Below are positions 41,621 through 51,549 of a stretch of 64,000 nucleotides of DNA, piece after piece. Numbering within the stretch: the first letter of the stretch is position 1; each line of letters starts with the position of its first letter. Position numbers and translations under genes: made by a program. The stretch spans positions 1,984,001 through 2,048,000 of the forward strand of contig OW818693.1 in the NCBI GenBank assembly GCA_942493335.1. Reading direction: 5' to 3'. Source of the stretch: JAEWSN01 sp942493335. Lineage in GTDB: Bacteria > Bacillota > Clostridia > DSM-8532. The notes beneath the pieces were generated by a model. The model saw only the letters and a program-made list of their open reading frames with translations, had not been told where the DNA came from and made no database searches.

Positions 41621-44600
41621 ATGGCAAAGATCCGCATAAAGGGAGCCCATGAGAACAATCTCAAGGGTATCGACATCGATTTCGGAGACGGCCTGACCGT
41701 TGTAACCGGCGTTTCCGGTTCCGGCAAGAGTTCCCTCGTATTCGACACCCTGTACCACGAAGCGCGCAGAAGGCTGCTCGAGGTATTCAATTTCGGCGGA
41801 GAATTGCAGCTTTCCCCGGCCCAGGTCGATTCCCTGACTGGAGTCGGACCCGCTGTCGCGGTGGAACAGAATCTGCTGAACAACAATCCGGCTTCGACCC
41901 TCGCTACGTTTTCCGGGCTGCACCCGTTTCTTCGTCTGCTCTACGCCCGTTTTGGAGAACGAAGCTGTCAAAGATGCGGCGCCTCCTTTCTGATGCTGAC
42001 CGATGATGAAATCGTTTCGGAGATTTGCAGACTTGCCGGATCGGAAAGGTGCGATTCCAGCGAATCAATGAGTGCCAAACCAGACGATTCGAGGTGCGGC
42101 GAACCAAACGATTCGAAATGCAGCAAACCCGACGAATCGGAAAGCATCCGGATCTACGTGCCGCTGCTCCGTGGCGTAACCGGAAGTCACCGGACCCTGC
42201 TGACAAGATTGTCCGCCGAATACGGTTGCGCGTCCCTGCGGGTGGACCACCGGATCTGGAACGGCACAGCATTGGATGCCGCGCGGCAGCACCATTTGGA
42301 CCTCAGGATCGCCGAGTGGAAACAACCCGTTGCCGCCGGTCAGGTACGGGCGGCATTGCGGCAGGCTTGGGCCATGGGTGCGGAGACCCTTCGCGTCGAA
42401 ACCTCCCTGGGCGGGAAAACATTCGCCCGCGCTCCCGTGTGCGCTGATTGCGGCGCCTGGTTCTCCGCACCGGAGCCCGCGCATTTCCATCTCCCGTGTC
42501 CGAACTGTCATGGAGCCGGTTGTTCCGAGTGCGGAAGCACGGGCATGCATCCCGTCGCCGCCGCAACCCGCTGGCAAGGGCTGAACCTGCCCGAATTGCT
42601 CGCCTTGTCGGTTGAAGATGCGCTTTCCCTTTTTTCATCCGCGCACCTTCCGCCTTCAGCCGGAAGACTCCTTCAGGAGATTCTCCGCAGGCTGGAAGCG
42701 CTTGTCCGCGTCGGTCTTGGCTATATCGGGCTGAACCGGCCCTCCCCAACCCTTTCCCGTGGCGAATCGCAGCGCGTACGGCTGGCCGTCGTCCTCATCA
42801 GCCGTTTGGAAGACATGCTGCATGTGCTTGATGAACCGACGGTCGGCCAGCATCCCGCTGATGTGAACCGGCTGCTTGAGGCGTTCCGCGATCTGCCCGG
42901 ACCGGTCGTCTTTGTCGAGCACGACCGGGTTGCCGCGGCCGCCGCCGACTGGGCCGTGGATCTTGGCCCCGATGCGGGGGTACAGGGCGGCAGCCTGTTG
43001 TTTTCCGGCACTCCGGCTGCGTTGTGGCAGTCAGACACACACTCGGGCCGGTATTTCAGCCTGCGGGAACGGGTTCATATCCCTTCAGGAAGGAAGGATC
43101 CGGACATATTCCTCCTCCTGCAAGGTGTCTCGGCCCGCAATCTACAGAATCCGGACATCCCCCTCGCACTTGGGCGGTTCAATGTGATCACCGGTGTATC
43201 CGGCTCCGGGAAGAGCACGCTCATCCGGGAAGTTCTGGCACCTACCCTGTCCACCCGAAAAGCGGTGGGATGCCGTGCGTTCGGTTTTCTACGGAATGAT
43301 GCAGACAGCCGCAAGGCCCGCGAATCAGGAACTGATCCGGAAAGTCCGGAAAATCAGGGTTTTCGCACAACCCCGCAATCGATCGCAGATATGGATGCCG
43401 CCGCCTTTTTGCCTGAGGTTGTTTTTGTCGATCAAAATCCCATCGGCCGCAATCCACGTTCAAATCCGGCGACCTACACCAAGCTTGCGGATGTCATCCG
43501 GGATTTCTGGTCCACCCAGACCGGCCTTTCCCCCTCCCACTTCACCTTCAACCGTCCGGAAGGCGCATGTTCAGCCTGCAAGGGGCTCGGCGCCGTCGAA
43601 GTGCCCATGCGGTACCTTCCTTCCGTCTGGATTCCCTGCGAGGAATGTGGAACCCTTCGCTTCTCGGATGAAGTTCTGGCAGCTACGCTTCCTTTCGGGG
43701 AACAGGTGTTGAGCATCGGGGATTTCTTCCGGTTGAGCATTCGAGAGGCAACGGATCTTTTTCTGCCGGATCCGAGGCTGACCGATCCCCAACGCCGCGT
43801 GATCCGTCCGATCCTGACGGCGCTCTGCGACATCGGACTGGGGTACCTTCAACTGGGACAACCCTCGCCGACCCTGTCCGGCGGAGAGGCACAGCGGATC
43901 AAGCTCGCGAAGTATCTTGGCCGAAAGGATCTGGCCGACAGCCTTCTCATCCTTGACGAACCCTCGACCGGCCTTCATCCGAAGGATATCGCCGGACTCC
44001 TGACCGTGCTGGATCGCCTGGTACGGGCAGGCGCCACGATTGTGGTCGTGGAGCACGACACGGATACCATCCGAGCGGCGGATTGGGTCATCGATCTGGG
44101 TCCCGGCGCCGGTCCGCACGGCGGACAGCTGTTGTATGCGGGAAAGCCGGACGGTCTTCCCGCAATGGCAGCCTCCATGACCGGGAAAGCCCTGTGTGAG
44201 GAAATGCATCTCCAGCCGAGGGAAGCTTCCGTGCAACCGGTCGCCCCGCTTCGGATGCCGGTCCTGTCGATCCGGCATGCAACGGCGAACAACCTCAAAA
44301 ACCTGGATGTGGCCATCGAAAAGGGAAAACTCACCGTAGTCACCGGTGTCTCGGGATCCGGAAAATCAAGTCTGGTGATCGACGTTCTGGAAGCGGAGGC
44401 CCGGCGACGCCTCCTCGAAAGCCTTTCCCTCTATGAGCGGCAGGGCCTGCGCGAAGGGCCGGAAGCACCGGCGGAAGAAATCACGGGACTGGGCGTGGTG
44501 GCCACCGTCGGATCGACGCGGGGACTGCATGCCCGACGGGCCACTGTCGGAACGGTAACCGAACTTTCGCATCATCTCGCGATCCTGATGTCATGGCTCG

Positions 44601-46885
44601 GCGAACGGGCCTGTCTGCAATGCGGAAACGGAATGGAACGGCATCCTGTCCACTGGCGCTGCACACGATGCGGTTCAACCGCCCCCATCGCCCCCCCGCG
44701 GTATTTCCAGGCGTCCCACTACCAATCGGCCTGTACGGTCTGCAACGGAGTCGGAACCCGGCGAAAGCCGAATCCCGCCAAATTGATCATCCGCCCGGAC
44801 CTTCCCGTCTGCGGCGGAGCCATGTACTCACCTGGCTTCTTTCCAAAGGGGTATCTTGGCAAACCTTATAATGGCGGTTATGACTACGTCCGCGCGCTTG
44901 CAGCAAAGTACGGCTTTGATCCGGCCGGAACGCCCTGGAACCGGATGTCGCCCGAAGCGCAGCAAGCGTTTCTGTTCGGGGATCCGGTGCCGATGCCTGT
45001 GCGTTTTGAAAACAAGTCCGGCCGCATCCATGATGAAATCCTCCCCTTCCCCGGTTTCTACGGTTGGGTGCGCGACTGGGACACCGGCGGAACCTATACC
45101 GACACGGAACCGTGCCCCGCCTGTCTCGGCGCCAGGCTGCGCCCCGAGTATCTGGCGGTGACCCTGTCCGGCAGCAATCTGCATGCCCTGAACAACATGC
45201 CCCTCCGCTCCCTGGAAAGGGTACTGACCTCACTCGAAACGACATTGCCGCAGGTTCCCCCTGAAATTCGGAAGTGGGCAGAACCCAGCCTGCGGACCTG
45301 CCTGCGCCGCCTCCAGTTCCTGATGCGTGTCGGGGTCGGGTACATCCATCTGGATCGCTCCGCATCCAGCGTATCCGCAGGAGAAGCGCAGCGGCTGTCT
45401 TTGGCGGGGCTTCTCGGCAGCGGGCTGACTTCTCTTGTCGTACTGCTGGATGAGCCGACGCGGGGCCTGCATCCTTCGGAAGTCCGTGCATTGGTGGAGG
45501 CATTGCTGGAACTGCGCGGTTCCGTCGAGTCGGATGCCGCCAATACGATTCTTGTCGTGGAGCACGATCCGGAAGTTCTTCGGGCGGCGGATCGCCTGAT
45601 CGACATGGGTCCGGGCGCCGGCGCTTCAGGAGGTCGGATTGTGGCACAGGGCACCCCGTGGGAAGTCTCACAAACGAATACGGTCACAGCGCGGTGGCTT
45701 CGCGGAGATCTTCGGCCCATCCTGCGGGCAAGACACATTCCGGACAAGTGGATGAAACTCCTCGGTGCGCGCGGGAACAATCTGAAGAACCTCGACCTGT
45801 CGATTCCACTGGGCCTGCTGGTTGGCTTGTGCGGTGTATCGGGTTCGGGGAAGAGCACCTTGCTGACAGACACCCTGGGCCTTGCCCTTGCGCCGAAAAG
45901 ACAGACCACCTCCGTCGCACAGGAAACCATCGAGCCCGCCGCACATGATGCGATCGAACATGCACCGGAACGTGTCGTCCTCGTGGACCAGGCACGTTCC
46001 GGCATCAGGAACACGGCCGATTATCTGGATCTGGAGCCGGCGATTCACGCGCTCTACGCGGAAAGCGAGGATGCGCAGGCACTTGGGCTGGATGTCGAGG
46101 CACTGGGTCACGGGTGCTCGGTCTGTGGAGGAACCGGCTTCCATAAGCTGGACATGGGCTTTCTGCCCGACATCATTGAATCCTGCGAGACCTGTCAGGG
46201 AACCGGTTACCGTGAGGAAGTCCGGGATTTGCGTCTTCGAGGCGTGTCCCTACCGGACTTCTTCCTTATGACCATTGATGAGGTGCTTTCGATTTTTGGG
46301 GATTCCGAACGACTGGTTCGTCCGCTGAAACTAGCGCAGGAAGTGGGCTTGGGATATCTGTGTCTGAAACAGGCCGGTCATTCCCTCTCCGGAGGTGAAG
46401 CGCAGCGGCTCAAGATTGCAAAGGAACTGAGCCGGAAAACGAAGAAGGGGGAATCAACCCTCTATCTCCTCGATGAACCGACACTGGGACTGCATCTTGA
46501 GGATGTGGCCGTCCTTGTGCGCGTCCTGCACCGACTCGTGGCGGCAGGCGGTACGGAACCCCGCAATACCGTTCTGGTGGTCGAGCACCACCCGCATGTG
46601 CTGGCCGCCTGCGACTGGCTGATCGAATTGGGACCGGTTGGTGGACCGGAGGGCGGTTATCTGATTGCGGAGGGGCCGCCGGAACGTGTCTCCACGGAGG
46701 GAACGCCGACTGCGCCTTTTCTGCGGGAAGTACTCGCATCGGCCAACCGCCTGCCGGAACAAACCTCGGAGGATCTCCGGTCGGATCTCATCCTGGCCGA
46801 CTGCCAGCTCGAACTCGATTCAAGTGACTGCAGGTCGGAATTCGTCCCAAGGACATCTCGGCCTGAAACGGAGGGCAAAGTATGA
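41621..46885 (+). CDS. Tandem UvrA-like protein with four ABC ATPase modules
   Basis: The chosen ATG at 41621 gives 1754 residues, nearly twice a normal UvrA (about 940). Four Walker A motifs (GVSGSGKSS/T at about 30, 525, 908 and 1404) pair with four signatures (LSRGESQR at about 376, LSGGEAQR at about 750, VSAGEAQR at about 1250, LSGGEAQR at about 1588) and four DEP(S/T)xGLHP-type Walker B motifs. UvrA zinc modules are seen as CxxC-GxG pairs (CSACKGLGAVEVP, CEECGTLRF; CSVCGGTGFHKLD, CETCQGTGYREE). A three-unit low-complexity repeat lies in the first signature domain. Chlamydial UvrA is similarly doubled. The role may be nucleotide excision repair or, as in DrrC, drug tolerance. It ends in an ATGA overlap with the next gene. 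Confidence 0.93.
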   Translation: MAKIRIKGAHENNLKGIDIDFGDGLTVVTGVSGSGKSSLVFDTLYHEARRRLLEVFNFGGELQLSPAQVDSLTGVGPAVAVEQNLLNNNPASTLATFSGLHPFLRLLYARFGERSCQRCGASFLMLTDDEIVSEICRLAGSERCDSSESMSAKPDDSRCGEPNDSKCSKPDESESIRIYVPLLRGVTGSHRTLLTRLSAEYGCASLRVDHRIWNGTALDAARQHHLDLRIAEWKQPVAAGQVRAALRQAWAMGAETLRVETSLGGKTFARAPVCADCGAWFSAPEPAHFHLPCPNCHGAGCSECGSTGMHPVAAATRWQGLNLPELLALSVEDALSLFSSAHLPPSAGRLLQEILRRLEALVRVGLGYIGLNRPSPTLSRGESQRVRLAVVLISRLEDMLHVLDEPTVGQHPADVNRLLEAFRDLPGPVVFVEHDRVAAAAADWAVDLGPDAGVQGGSLLFSGTPAALWQSDTHSGRYFSLRERVHIPSGRKDPDIFLLLQGVSARNLQNPDIPLALGRFNVITGVSGSGKSTLIREVLAPTLSTRKAVGCRAFGFLRNDADSRKARESGTDPESPENQGFRTTPQSIADMDAAAFLPEVVFVDQNPIGRNPRSNPATYTKLADVIRDFWSTQTGLSPSHFTFNRPEGACSACKGLGAVEVPMRYLPSVWIPCEECGTLRFSDEVLAATLPFGEQVLSIGDFFRLSIREATDLFLPDPRLTDPQRRVIRPILTALCDIGLGYLQLGQPSPTLSGGEAQRIKLAKYLGRKDLADSLLILDEPSTGLHPKDIAGLLTVLDRLVRAGATIVVVEHDTDTIRAADWVIDLGPGAGPHGGQLLYAGKPDGLPAMAASMTGKALCEEMHLQPREASVQPVAPLRMPVLSIRHATANNLKNLDVAIEKGKLTVVTGVSGSGKSSLVIDVLEAEARRRLLESLSLYERQGLREGPEAPAEEITGLGVVATVGSTRGLHARRATVGTVTELSHHLAILMSWLGERACLQCGNGMERHPVHWRCTRCGSTAPIAPPRYFQASHYQSACTVCNGVGTRRKPNPAKLIIRPDLPVCGGAMYSPGFFPKGYLGKPYNGGYDYVRALAAKYGFDPAGTPWNRMSPEAQQAFLFGDPVPMPVRFENKSGRIHDEILPFPGFYGWVRDWDTGGTYTDTEPCPACLGARLRPEYLAVTLSGSNLHALNNMPLRSLERVLTSLETTLPQVPPEIRKWAEPSLRTCLRRLQFLMRVGVGYIHLDRSASSVSAGEAQRLSLAGLLGSGLTSLVVLLDEPTRGLHPSEVRALVEALLELRGSVESDAANTILVVEHDPEVLRAADRLIDMGPGAGASGGRIVAQGTPWEVSQTNTVTARWLRGDLRPILRARHIPDKWMKLLGARGNNLKNLDLSIPLGLLVGLCGVSGSGKSTLLTDTLGLALAPKRQTTSVAQETIEPAAHDAIEHAPERVVLVDQARSGIRNTADYLDLEPAIHALYAESEDAQALGLDVEALGHGCSVCGGTGFHKLDMGFLPDIIESCETCQGTGYREEVRDLRLRGVSLPDFFLMTIDEVLSIFGDSERLVRPLKLAQEVGLGYLCLKQAGHSLSGGEAQRLKIAKELSRKTKKGESTLYLLDEPTLGLHLEDVAVLVRVLHRLVAAGGTEPRNTVLVVEHHPHVLAACDWLIELGPVGGPEGGYLIAEGPPERVSTEGTPTAPFLREVLASANRLPEQTSEDLRSDLILADCQLELDSSDCRSEFVPRTSRPETEGKV
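42074..42145 (+). repeat. 24-bp in-frame tandem repeat, three copies
   Basis: Units at 42074, 42098 and 42122 encode AKPDDSRC, GEPNDSKC and SKPDESES in an insertion of the first UvrA-like half. Confidence 0.85.
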
Positions 46886-48027
46886 ACCGATTCCCATCAG
46901 CCGGCACGGAAGCTTTATCGGGCAGCGCCCTTTCCCTCCTGCTTGCCGACCCTTCCCCTTGTATGCGGTTGCTGGTTCTACGTGAACTGCTGGACTTCGA
47001 GGAGGAGGATGGGGAAGTGCAGGAACTTCTCGTGCTGCGGGAACAGGATCCCTTGGCGGCAGGGTTGTTCAACCGACAGAGATCGGACGGTTTCTGGGAA
47101 GCGGATGGCCACCTCTGGCAGGGCAGCCCCACACGGGCTACCACGCTGGCCCTGATGCGGCTTGGCTATCTGGGTTTCGATTCCGGGCATCCTTCCGTCA
47201 GACGCGGCGCCGAAGCATTGTTCACACTGCAGCAGAAAAATGGCGCCTGGCCGTTGAACCGCGGAGACGGAGAGTCGGAAGGGTATGCCATGATTCCGCT
47301 TCAGACTGCGTTTCCGCTGCGAGCCCTGGCGATGTGTGGCTTCAGCCTGGACCCGCGGGCGGAAAGGGCCTACGACTGGCTTGTCGCGCGTCGTCTTGAG
47401 GATGGTGCATGGCCGACGGGGATTGCAGGCGGAACGGAAGCCAGCGGTGTGCACGGGTTTGTCGGCGGATACCGCAGGTTACCCCATTCCCGATGGGGAT
47501 GCCGTTCCAATACCACAGGCGCGCTTCTTTGCCTTGCCCATCACCCTGCACGGAAAAGAAGCCCGGAGGCCCGTCGTGCGCTTGATCTGCTGCTGGGAAG
47601 GGAAACGCGGGAATTGGGCAATGTGGGACTCGAGATCTCCCGGCTGATCGGTGCCGAACCAACCCGTGGCTTTTTTACTTTTTTCGCCCGGTTTGATCCG
47701 GCTCTCGTTCTGGATTTGTGCTGGCGGACAGGGGCGACAACCGCAGATGCGCGCATTGCCGATCTGTCCGCCTTCATTCGAAATGTACTTGAGTCTTCGG
47801 TAATCTGGCCCTATCAGGCGCAACCACAGGCATCGCGCTGGGTGACTTTCGACTTGCTCCGCTCCTTGAGCCGTCTCCGTTCAGAGGGAGACCTGGCGGA
47901 CGCTGCAACGCAGAAGGGCGACAGAACGCGGGGAGAAGAAACAATGGCTGCGGACATGGAAACATGGGCAGGTACTGAACCACGGACACCGTTTCAGCCC
48001 TATCCGCCTAAACGCAGGCGTTTTTAG
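46882..48027 (+). CDS. Squalene-cyclase/prenyltransferase-fold repeat protein
   Basis: The product has 381 residues with an ATGA overlap with the UvrA-like gene, so the two are co-translated. It contains repeated motifs of the alpha/alpha-toroid family: NRQRSDGFWEADG, FTLQQKNGAWPLNRGD, LVARRLEDGAWPTG, each near an aromatic Gly-x-Trp turn. Helical pairs (TLALMRLGYLGFDSGHPSVRRGAEALF) come between. The catalytic DxDD of hopene cyclases is not seen, so it is probably a non-enzymatic or differently active member. The C-terminal 45 residues are low-complexity. A terminator overlaps the stop codon. Confidence 0.75.
   Translation: MNRFPSAGTEALSGSALSLLLADPSPCMRLLVLRELLDFEEEDGEVQELLVLREQDPLAAGLFNRQRSDGFWEADGHLWQGSPTRATTLALMRLGYLGFDSGHPSVRRGAEALFTLQQKNGAWPLNRGDGESEGYAMIPLQTAFPLRALAMCGFSLDPRAERAYDWLVARRLEDGAWPTGIAGGTEASGVHGFVGGYRRLPHSRWGCRSNTTGALLCLAHHPARKRSPEARRALDLLLGRETRELGNVGLEISRLIGAEPTRGFFTFFARFDPALVLDLCWRTGATTADARIADLSAFIRNVLESSVIWPYQAQPQASRWVTFDLLRSLSRLRSEGDLADAATQKGDRTRGEETMAADMETWAGTEPRTPFQPYPPKRRRF
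48005..48025 (+). terminator. Terminator overlapping the end of the cyclase-fold gene
   Basis: Stem CGCCT/AGGCG (48005-48009 with 48016-48020), loop AAACGC and five Ts, ending at the stop codon of the gene at 46882-48027. Confidence 0.7.
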
Positions 48028-48063
48028 CCCGGAATCAGCAATGAGGTTGTCCGACCTGCAGGA

Positions 48064-48148
48064 GCACCAGGGCTACATGGGCGTCAGGCTTTCATGAGAG
48101 TCAGGCTTACAAAGGCATAAGGCTTCCGCCAGCATCAGGCTTCCAGTA
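48064..48148. repeat. 17-bp tandem repeat, five copies, across a gene end
   Basis: Degenerate 17-bp units (for example GCGTCAGGCTTTCATGA, GCATCAGGCTTCCAGTA) start at 48064, 48081, 48098, 48115 and 48132. The last covers the stop codon of the minus-strand gene at 48135. Confidence 0.85.
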
Positions 48149-49349
48149 TGCCGTGGCACCATGCGACAGCTTCAAGATAAGTCGGCGTGATCTCCCGGTC
48201 GTCCATTCCGATCATCCCGGCATATCGTGCGACTTCAGGCCAGTTCCCTTCCTCATACCGGAGAACGAGCGTGAACAGGAAACCGAATACGCCTTCCCGC
48301 AGAAGAAGCGCCACCTTGACGGATTCCGGGATGGAGATCCCGTCGAGCAGTTCCGCCAACGGTCGGTCCATCAGGACGTCCAGACACGAGAACAGCCCCA
48401 TCAGGAAGAGGCTATCCTCCGAGCCTTGCCAACTCAGCATTTTCCCAAGACTCTCGAACATTTTCGCACGAATCAGCGAAATTCGGATCAGTTCATCCGG
48501 CTTGTCGCCCGCCAGCCCCCGCATAATGATCAGCGAGATCCATTTCCGCAGTTCCTCAAGGCCAAGGATGACAAGCGCCTGCCGAACGGACTCAACCTTC
48601 GAAAGCAGGCCGAATGCGGACGAGTTGACCAACCTCAATAGCTTGTAGGAAAGAGACACATCCCGCATCACAATCCCTGAGAGTGCTGTAAAATCAGCAT
48701 CCTGGCGATGCAATTGTTCCAGGATCTGCAGTTGGGTGAGTTTCAAGGGAGAAATTTCTCCGACAGGGTGAATGACGGGCTTGCTGAAGAAAAAACCCTG
48801 AAAGAGTGTGTATCCGTAGTTCTGCGCCTTGAGAAACTCCTCGTTTGTCTCGATTTTCTCGGCTAGAAAAACGGTCTTCCCATTTGCAAATTTTTGAACA
48901 ATGGACTCCTTCATTTTATCGCCCGCCACCAAGAAATCCACTTTGATGATGTCGGCATATTCCAGCAGGGGTGTATTGTTCGCATCATCAACGAAATCAT
49001 CCAGGGATAGCTGGTACCCGTTTTCCTTCAGTGATTTGCACGCTTCGAGCACTTCCAGATCCGGCGCTACGCTCTCAAGAATCTCCACCACCAGCACTTC
49101 CTTCGGATACAGGGTGGCGATCCCCTTTTTCAGCAGGTTTTCCGTGAAGTTGACGAATGCGCGCTTCCCATCCGTCAGTTTATCTATCCCCAGCACATTG
49201 AAGCCGTTGATGATGACGTTGGCGGAAGCTTCATCTCCATCCGTCTCCGCATGAAATCGGTTTTCCCTGGTTTTCCGATAGAGAAGTTCATACCCGTAAA
49301 CGTGAAGTTGACTGTCGAAAATCGGTTGTCTGGCAATAAACAAGTCCAT
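48135..49349 (-). CDS. EAL-HDOD domain protein (YuxH-like)
   Basis: The start at 49349 follows ACGGGG by seven bases (404 residues). The N-terminal EAL-like domain has FIARQPIFDSQLHVYGYELLYRKT; the catalytic E-A-L is replaced by ELLYR and later metal ligands are incomplete, as in YuxH, so it should not hydrolyse cyclic-di-GMP. The C-terminal HDOD domain (about 200-385: LTQLQILEQLHRQDADFTALSGIVMRDVSLSYKLLRLVNSSAFG) is a degenerate HD domain used in signalling. Such proteins act as cyclic-di-GMP sensors or stress regulators. It is a single gene. Confidence 0.88.
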   Translation of the reverse strand: MDLFIARQPIFDSQLHVYGYELLYRKTRENRFHAETDGDEASANVIINGFNVLGIDKLTDGKRAFVNFTENLLKKGIATLYPKEVLVVEILESVAPDLEVLEACKSLKENGYQLSLDDFVDDANNTPLLEYADIIKVDFLVAGDKMKESIVQKFANGKTVFLAEKIETNEEFLKAQNYGYTLFQGFFFSKPVIHPVGEISPLKLTQLQILEQLHRQDADFTALSGIVMRDVSLSYKLLRLVNSSAFGLLSKVESVRQALVILGLEELRKWISLIIMRGLAGDKPDELIRISLIRAKMFESLGKMLSWQGSEDSLFLMGLFSCLDVLMDRPLAELLDGISIPESVKVALLLREGVFGFLFTLVLRYEEGNWPEVARYAGMIGMDDREITPTYLEAVAWCHGILEA

Positions 49350-49506
49350 GTTTTCCCCGTCTTTTCTGACTGTAGATCTCATGTCGCACGATGGATTCGT
49401 CTCTGCCGGGAATGAGTTTCCGAATGGATTGTCATCCTTTGGCATTGACAAATATCATGATAACACATTCACATGGACCGTACCACCAGAACCTGCCAAC
49501 TTTTTT

Positions 49507-51363
49507 TCAGCAGCCTTCATACGAAAAACTGTCAAAATCAACAACGGCGACCCCCGTCGGATTTTCCCCCTCCGCCATCATCCCGATGTAGGTGCCGACA
49601 AAACCGCCGGCAACATCGGTACTGAGCATGCGGGCATCCACATTTTCCGCGAGAATGGCAAGACGTGTTTCCTCAAGACCGCACAGGAACCGAAGATTCT
49701 GCTCTTCCGCTTCGATCCGGAGCATCAGCCGGAGGGCTTGACCATTCAACTCATCCATCGTCGCAAGCTCCGCTTCCGCGACCACTTCCTCTTCGCCCTT
49801 TTCACAGCGGATCAGCCGTGCACACAGCATATCCCCGGATCGGATCACCACAAACATCAGGTAAAAGGCGTCACTCTGCAACATGGCCAAGCCAGCCGCC
49901 TGTCCTTCTCCGTCCGGAAGAAACGCAAGTTCGGTCGTCGCCGTGAAAGTCATATGCTGCTGACGGCGTCCCACGAAGCAAGGGTTGGCCGGTTCGCCCA
50001 GATAACAGGGGCGCAGACGCATCCGCAAGAATCCGGGACGTTCCGTCAAGCTCCACCAGGGTTCACGAGGTGTACGCAAGAAATTGAAGCAAGGCGCCAG
50101 CATGTCGGAATCAAATCCATCAAAAACGCATACATAGGTAGATCCGGGCGTTTCCGAAACAGGTGCGCCTGCTGTTGCCGACACAGTCATACCCGAAGAC
50201 ATGGAGACAGCATGCAGATCAGCTTTCGTTGACATGGCCGCATCCATATTCATGGGGGGGTCCACCCGAACGGAAGTTGTCCTGTTTGTTGCACAGCACC
50301 CCCCGCTTTTGCCCGCACAGCCTCCGCAGTCAGACGATTGCCCGGTTGCGCAGGACTGGCAGGATTTTTCAGTCGCACCCACACGAAGCGGCAACCCGGG
50401 TGAGCCCGTTGAAGTGGCATCAAAGGGAGAGGCACCCACTTTCGGCATCGGATACCGGAACTCCAGTTTCCCGGTTCCCGGGCTGACCACCGGCCAGTCG
50501 TCCTCCCAGGAAACCGGTGCCAGAAAAGTCTCCCGGCCAAGGTTTCGGAAATGTCCGCCATAGGGACGGGAAGCAAGGCAAACCATCCACCATTCACCCA
50601 TGCTGGTGCACACCAGATCCGCATGTCCGGCATTCCAGATGGGTGCCGACTTGCCCAGATGCCGATGGGTCAGAATGGGATTGGCGGGATTCCCTTCGTA
50701 AGGTCCAAACAGATTCTTGCTGCGTGCGATGGTAACGGCATGGTGGTATTCCGTCCCGCCCTCCGCAATCATCAGGTAATACCATTCACCCATGCGATAC
50801 AGGTGCGGCGCTTCAACCCAATTCGACGTTTTTGCCGCACCCCGCCACAAACCATGCCTCGGGCCATGCAGTTTCATCGTGGCAAGGTCCAGTTCCCGCA
50901 TCCAGATTTCATTGTCGCCCCAGTAGGCGGAATCCGGCGCATCGGCAGTACCGGTGACCCAGGCCCGCCCGTCCGTGTCGAAAAACAGCGATGGGTCAAT
51001 GCCCGGTGCATCCTCCAGCCAAAACGGATCAGACCAGGGACCCGCCGGATTCCTTGCCGTCACGATAAAGTTCCCCTGTTTGCCAACAAGGGTGGTGATC
51101 ATGTAAAAAATGCCGTCGTGGTGTCGAAGCGTCGGCGCGAAGATGCCATGTGAATGCTGGACAGCGTCCAAATCCAGCTGGGACGGACGGTCCAGCACAT
51201 GACCAACCTGTTCCCAGTTCACCAGATCGAGACTATGAAAAATCGGAACACCGGGGAAATAGGAAAAGGAAGACGTGACCAGCCAAAAATCATCTCCGAC
51301 CCGACAAATGGACGGATCGGGGTAAAAACCGGGAAGAATGGGATTGCGGAACGTGTCCGGCAT
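49507..51363 (-). CDS. GH43 family glycoside hydrolase (beta-xylosidase/arabinofuranosidase type)
   Basis: The product has 618 residues with GGAGG before the ATG. The five-bladed propeller residues of GH43 are present: base Asp16 in NPILPGFYPDPSIC, Asp123 in PGIDPSLFF and acid Glu184 in NWVEAPHLY. The C-terminal part (about 410-618) is the GH43_C2 beta-sandwich found in xylosidases. Between them lies an unusual insertion of about 95 residues (about 312-408), with six Cys in 23 residues (335-357) and Met/Ser/Thr-rich sequence. There is no signal peptide, so it acts on imported xylo-oligosaccharides. The insertion is unlike other members I know. Confidence 0.88.
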   Translation of the reverse strand: MPDTFRNPILPGFYPDPSICRVGDDFWLVTSSFSYFPGVPIFHSLDLVNWEQVGHVLDRPSQLDLDAVQHSHGIFAPTLRHHDGIFYMITTLVGKQGNFIVTARNPAGPWSDPFWLEDAPGIDPSLFFDTDGRAWVTGTADAPDSAYWGDNEIWMRELDLATMKLHGPRHGLWRGAAKTSNWVEAPHLYRMGEWYYLMIAEGGTEYHHAVTIARSKNLFGPYEGNPANPILTHRHLGKSAPIWNAGHADLVCTSMGEWWMVCLASRPYGGHFRNLGRETFLAPVSWEDDWPVVSPGTGKLEFRYPMPKVGASPFDATSTGSPGLPLRVGATEKSCQSCATGQSSDCGGCAGKSGGCCATNRTTSVRVDPPMNMDAAMSTKADLHAVSMSSGMTVSATAGAPVSETPGSTYVCVFDGFDSDMLAPCFNFLRTPREPWWSLTERPGFLRMRLRPCYLGEPANPCFVGRRQQHMTFTATTELAFLPDGEGQAAGLAMLQSDAFYLMFVVIRSGDMLCARLIRCEKGEEEVVAEAELATMDELNGQALRLMLRIEAEEQNLRFLCGLEETRLAILAENVDARMLSTDVAGGFVGTYIGMMAEGENPTGVAVVDFDSFSYEGC

Positions 51364-51549
51364 ATGTGGCTTCCTCCAGACCGGATGCCGCCTCTCCGCG
51401 CCTGTGCGGAAAGCCCGGTGGAACCGGTGTCACCGGATGGACCGGTGGCAGGTTCATTATACCATGCCGGCTGGATCTTCGACTTGAACCACTAGGGTCG
51501 CACAGTAAGCCCATGATATGCCGGCTTCCGACCGGAGCCGGTATTGTCG

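Noticed and set aside
40289..41971. 560-residue minus-strand open frame across the kinase gene and start of UvrA
   Set aside because: It covers the 11-bp repeat and the reverse of two well-supported genes; composition is repeat-like and no domain is visible.
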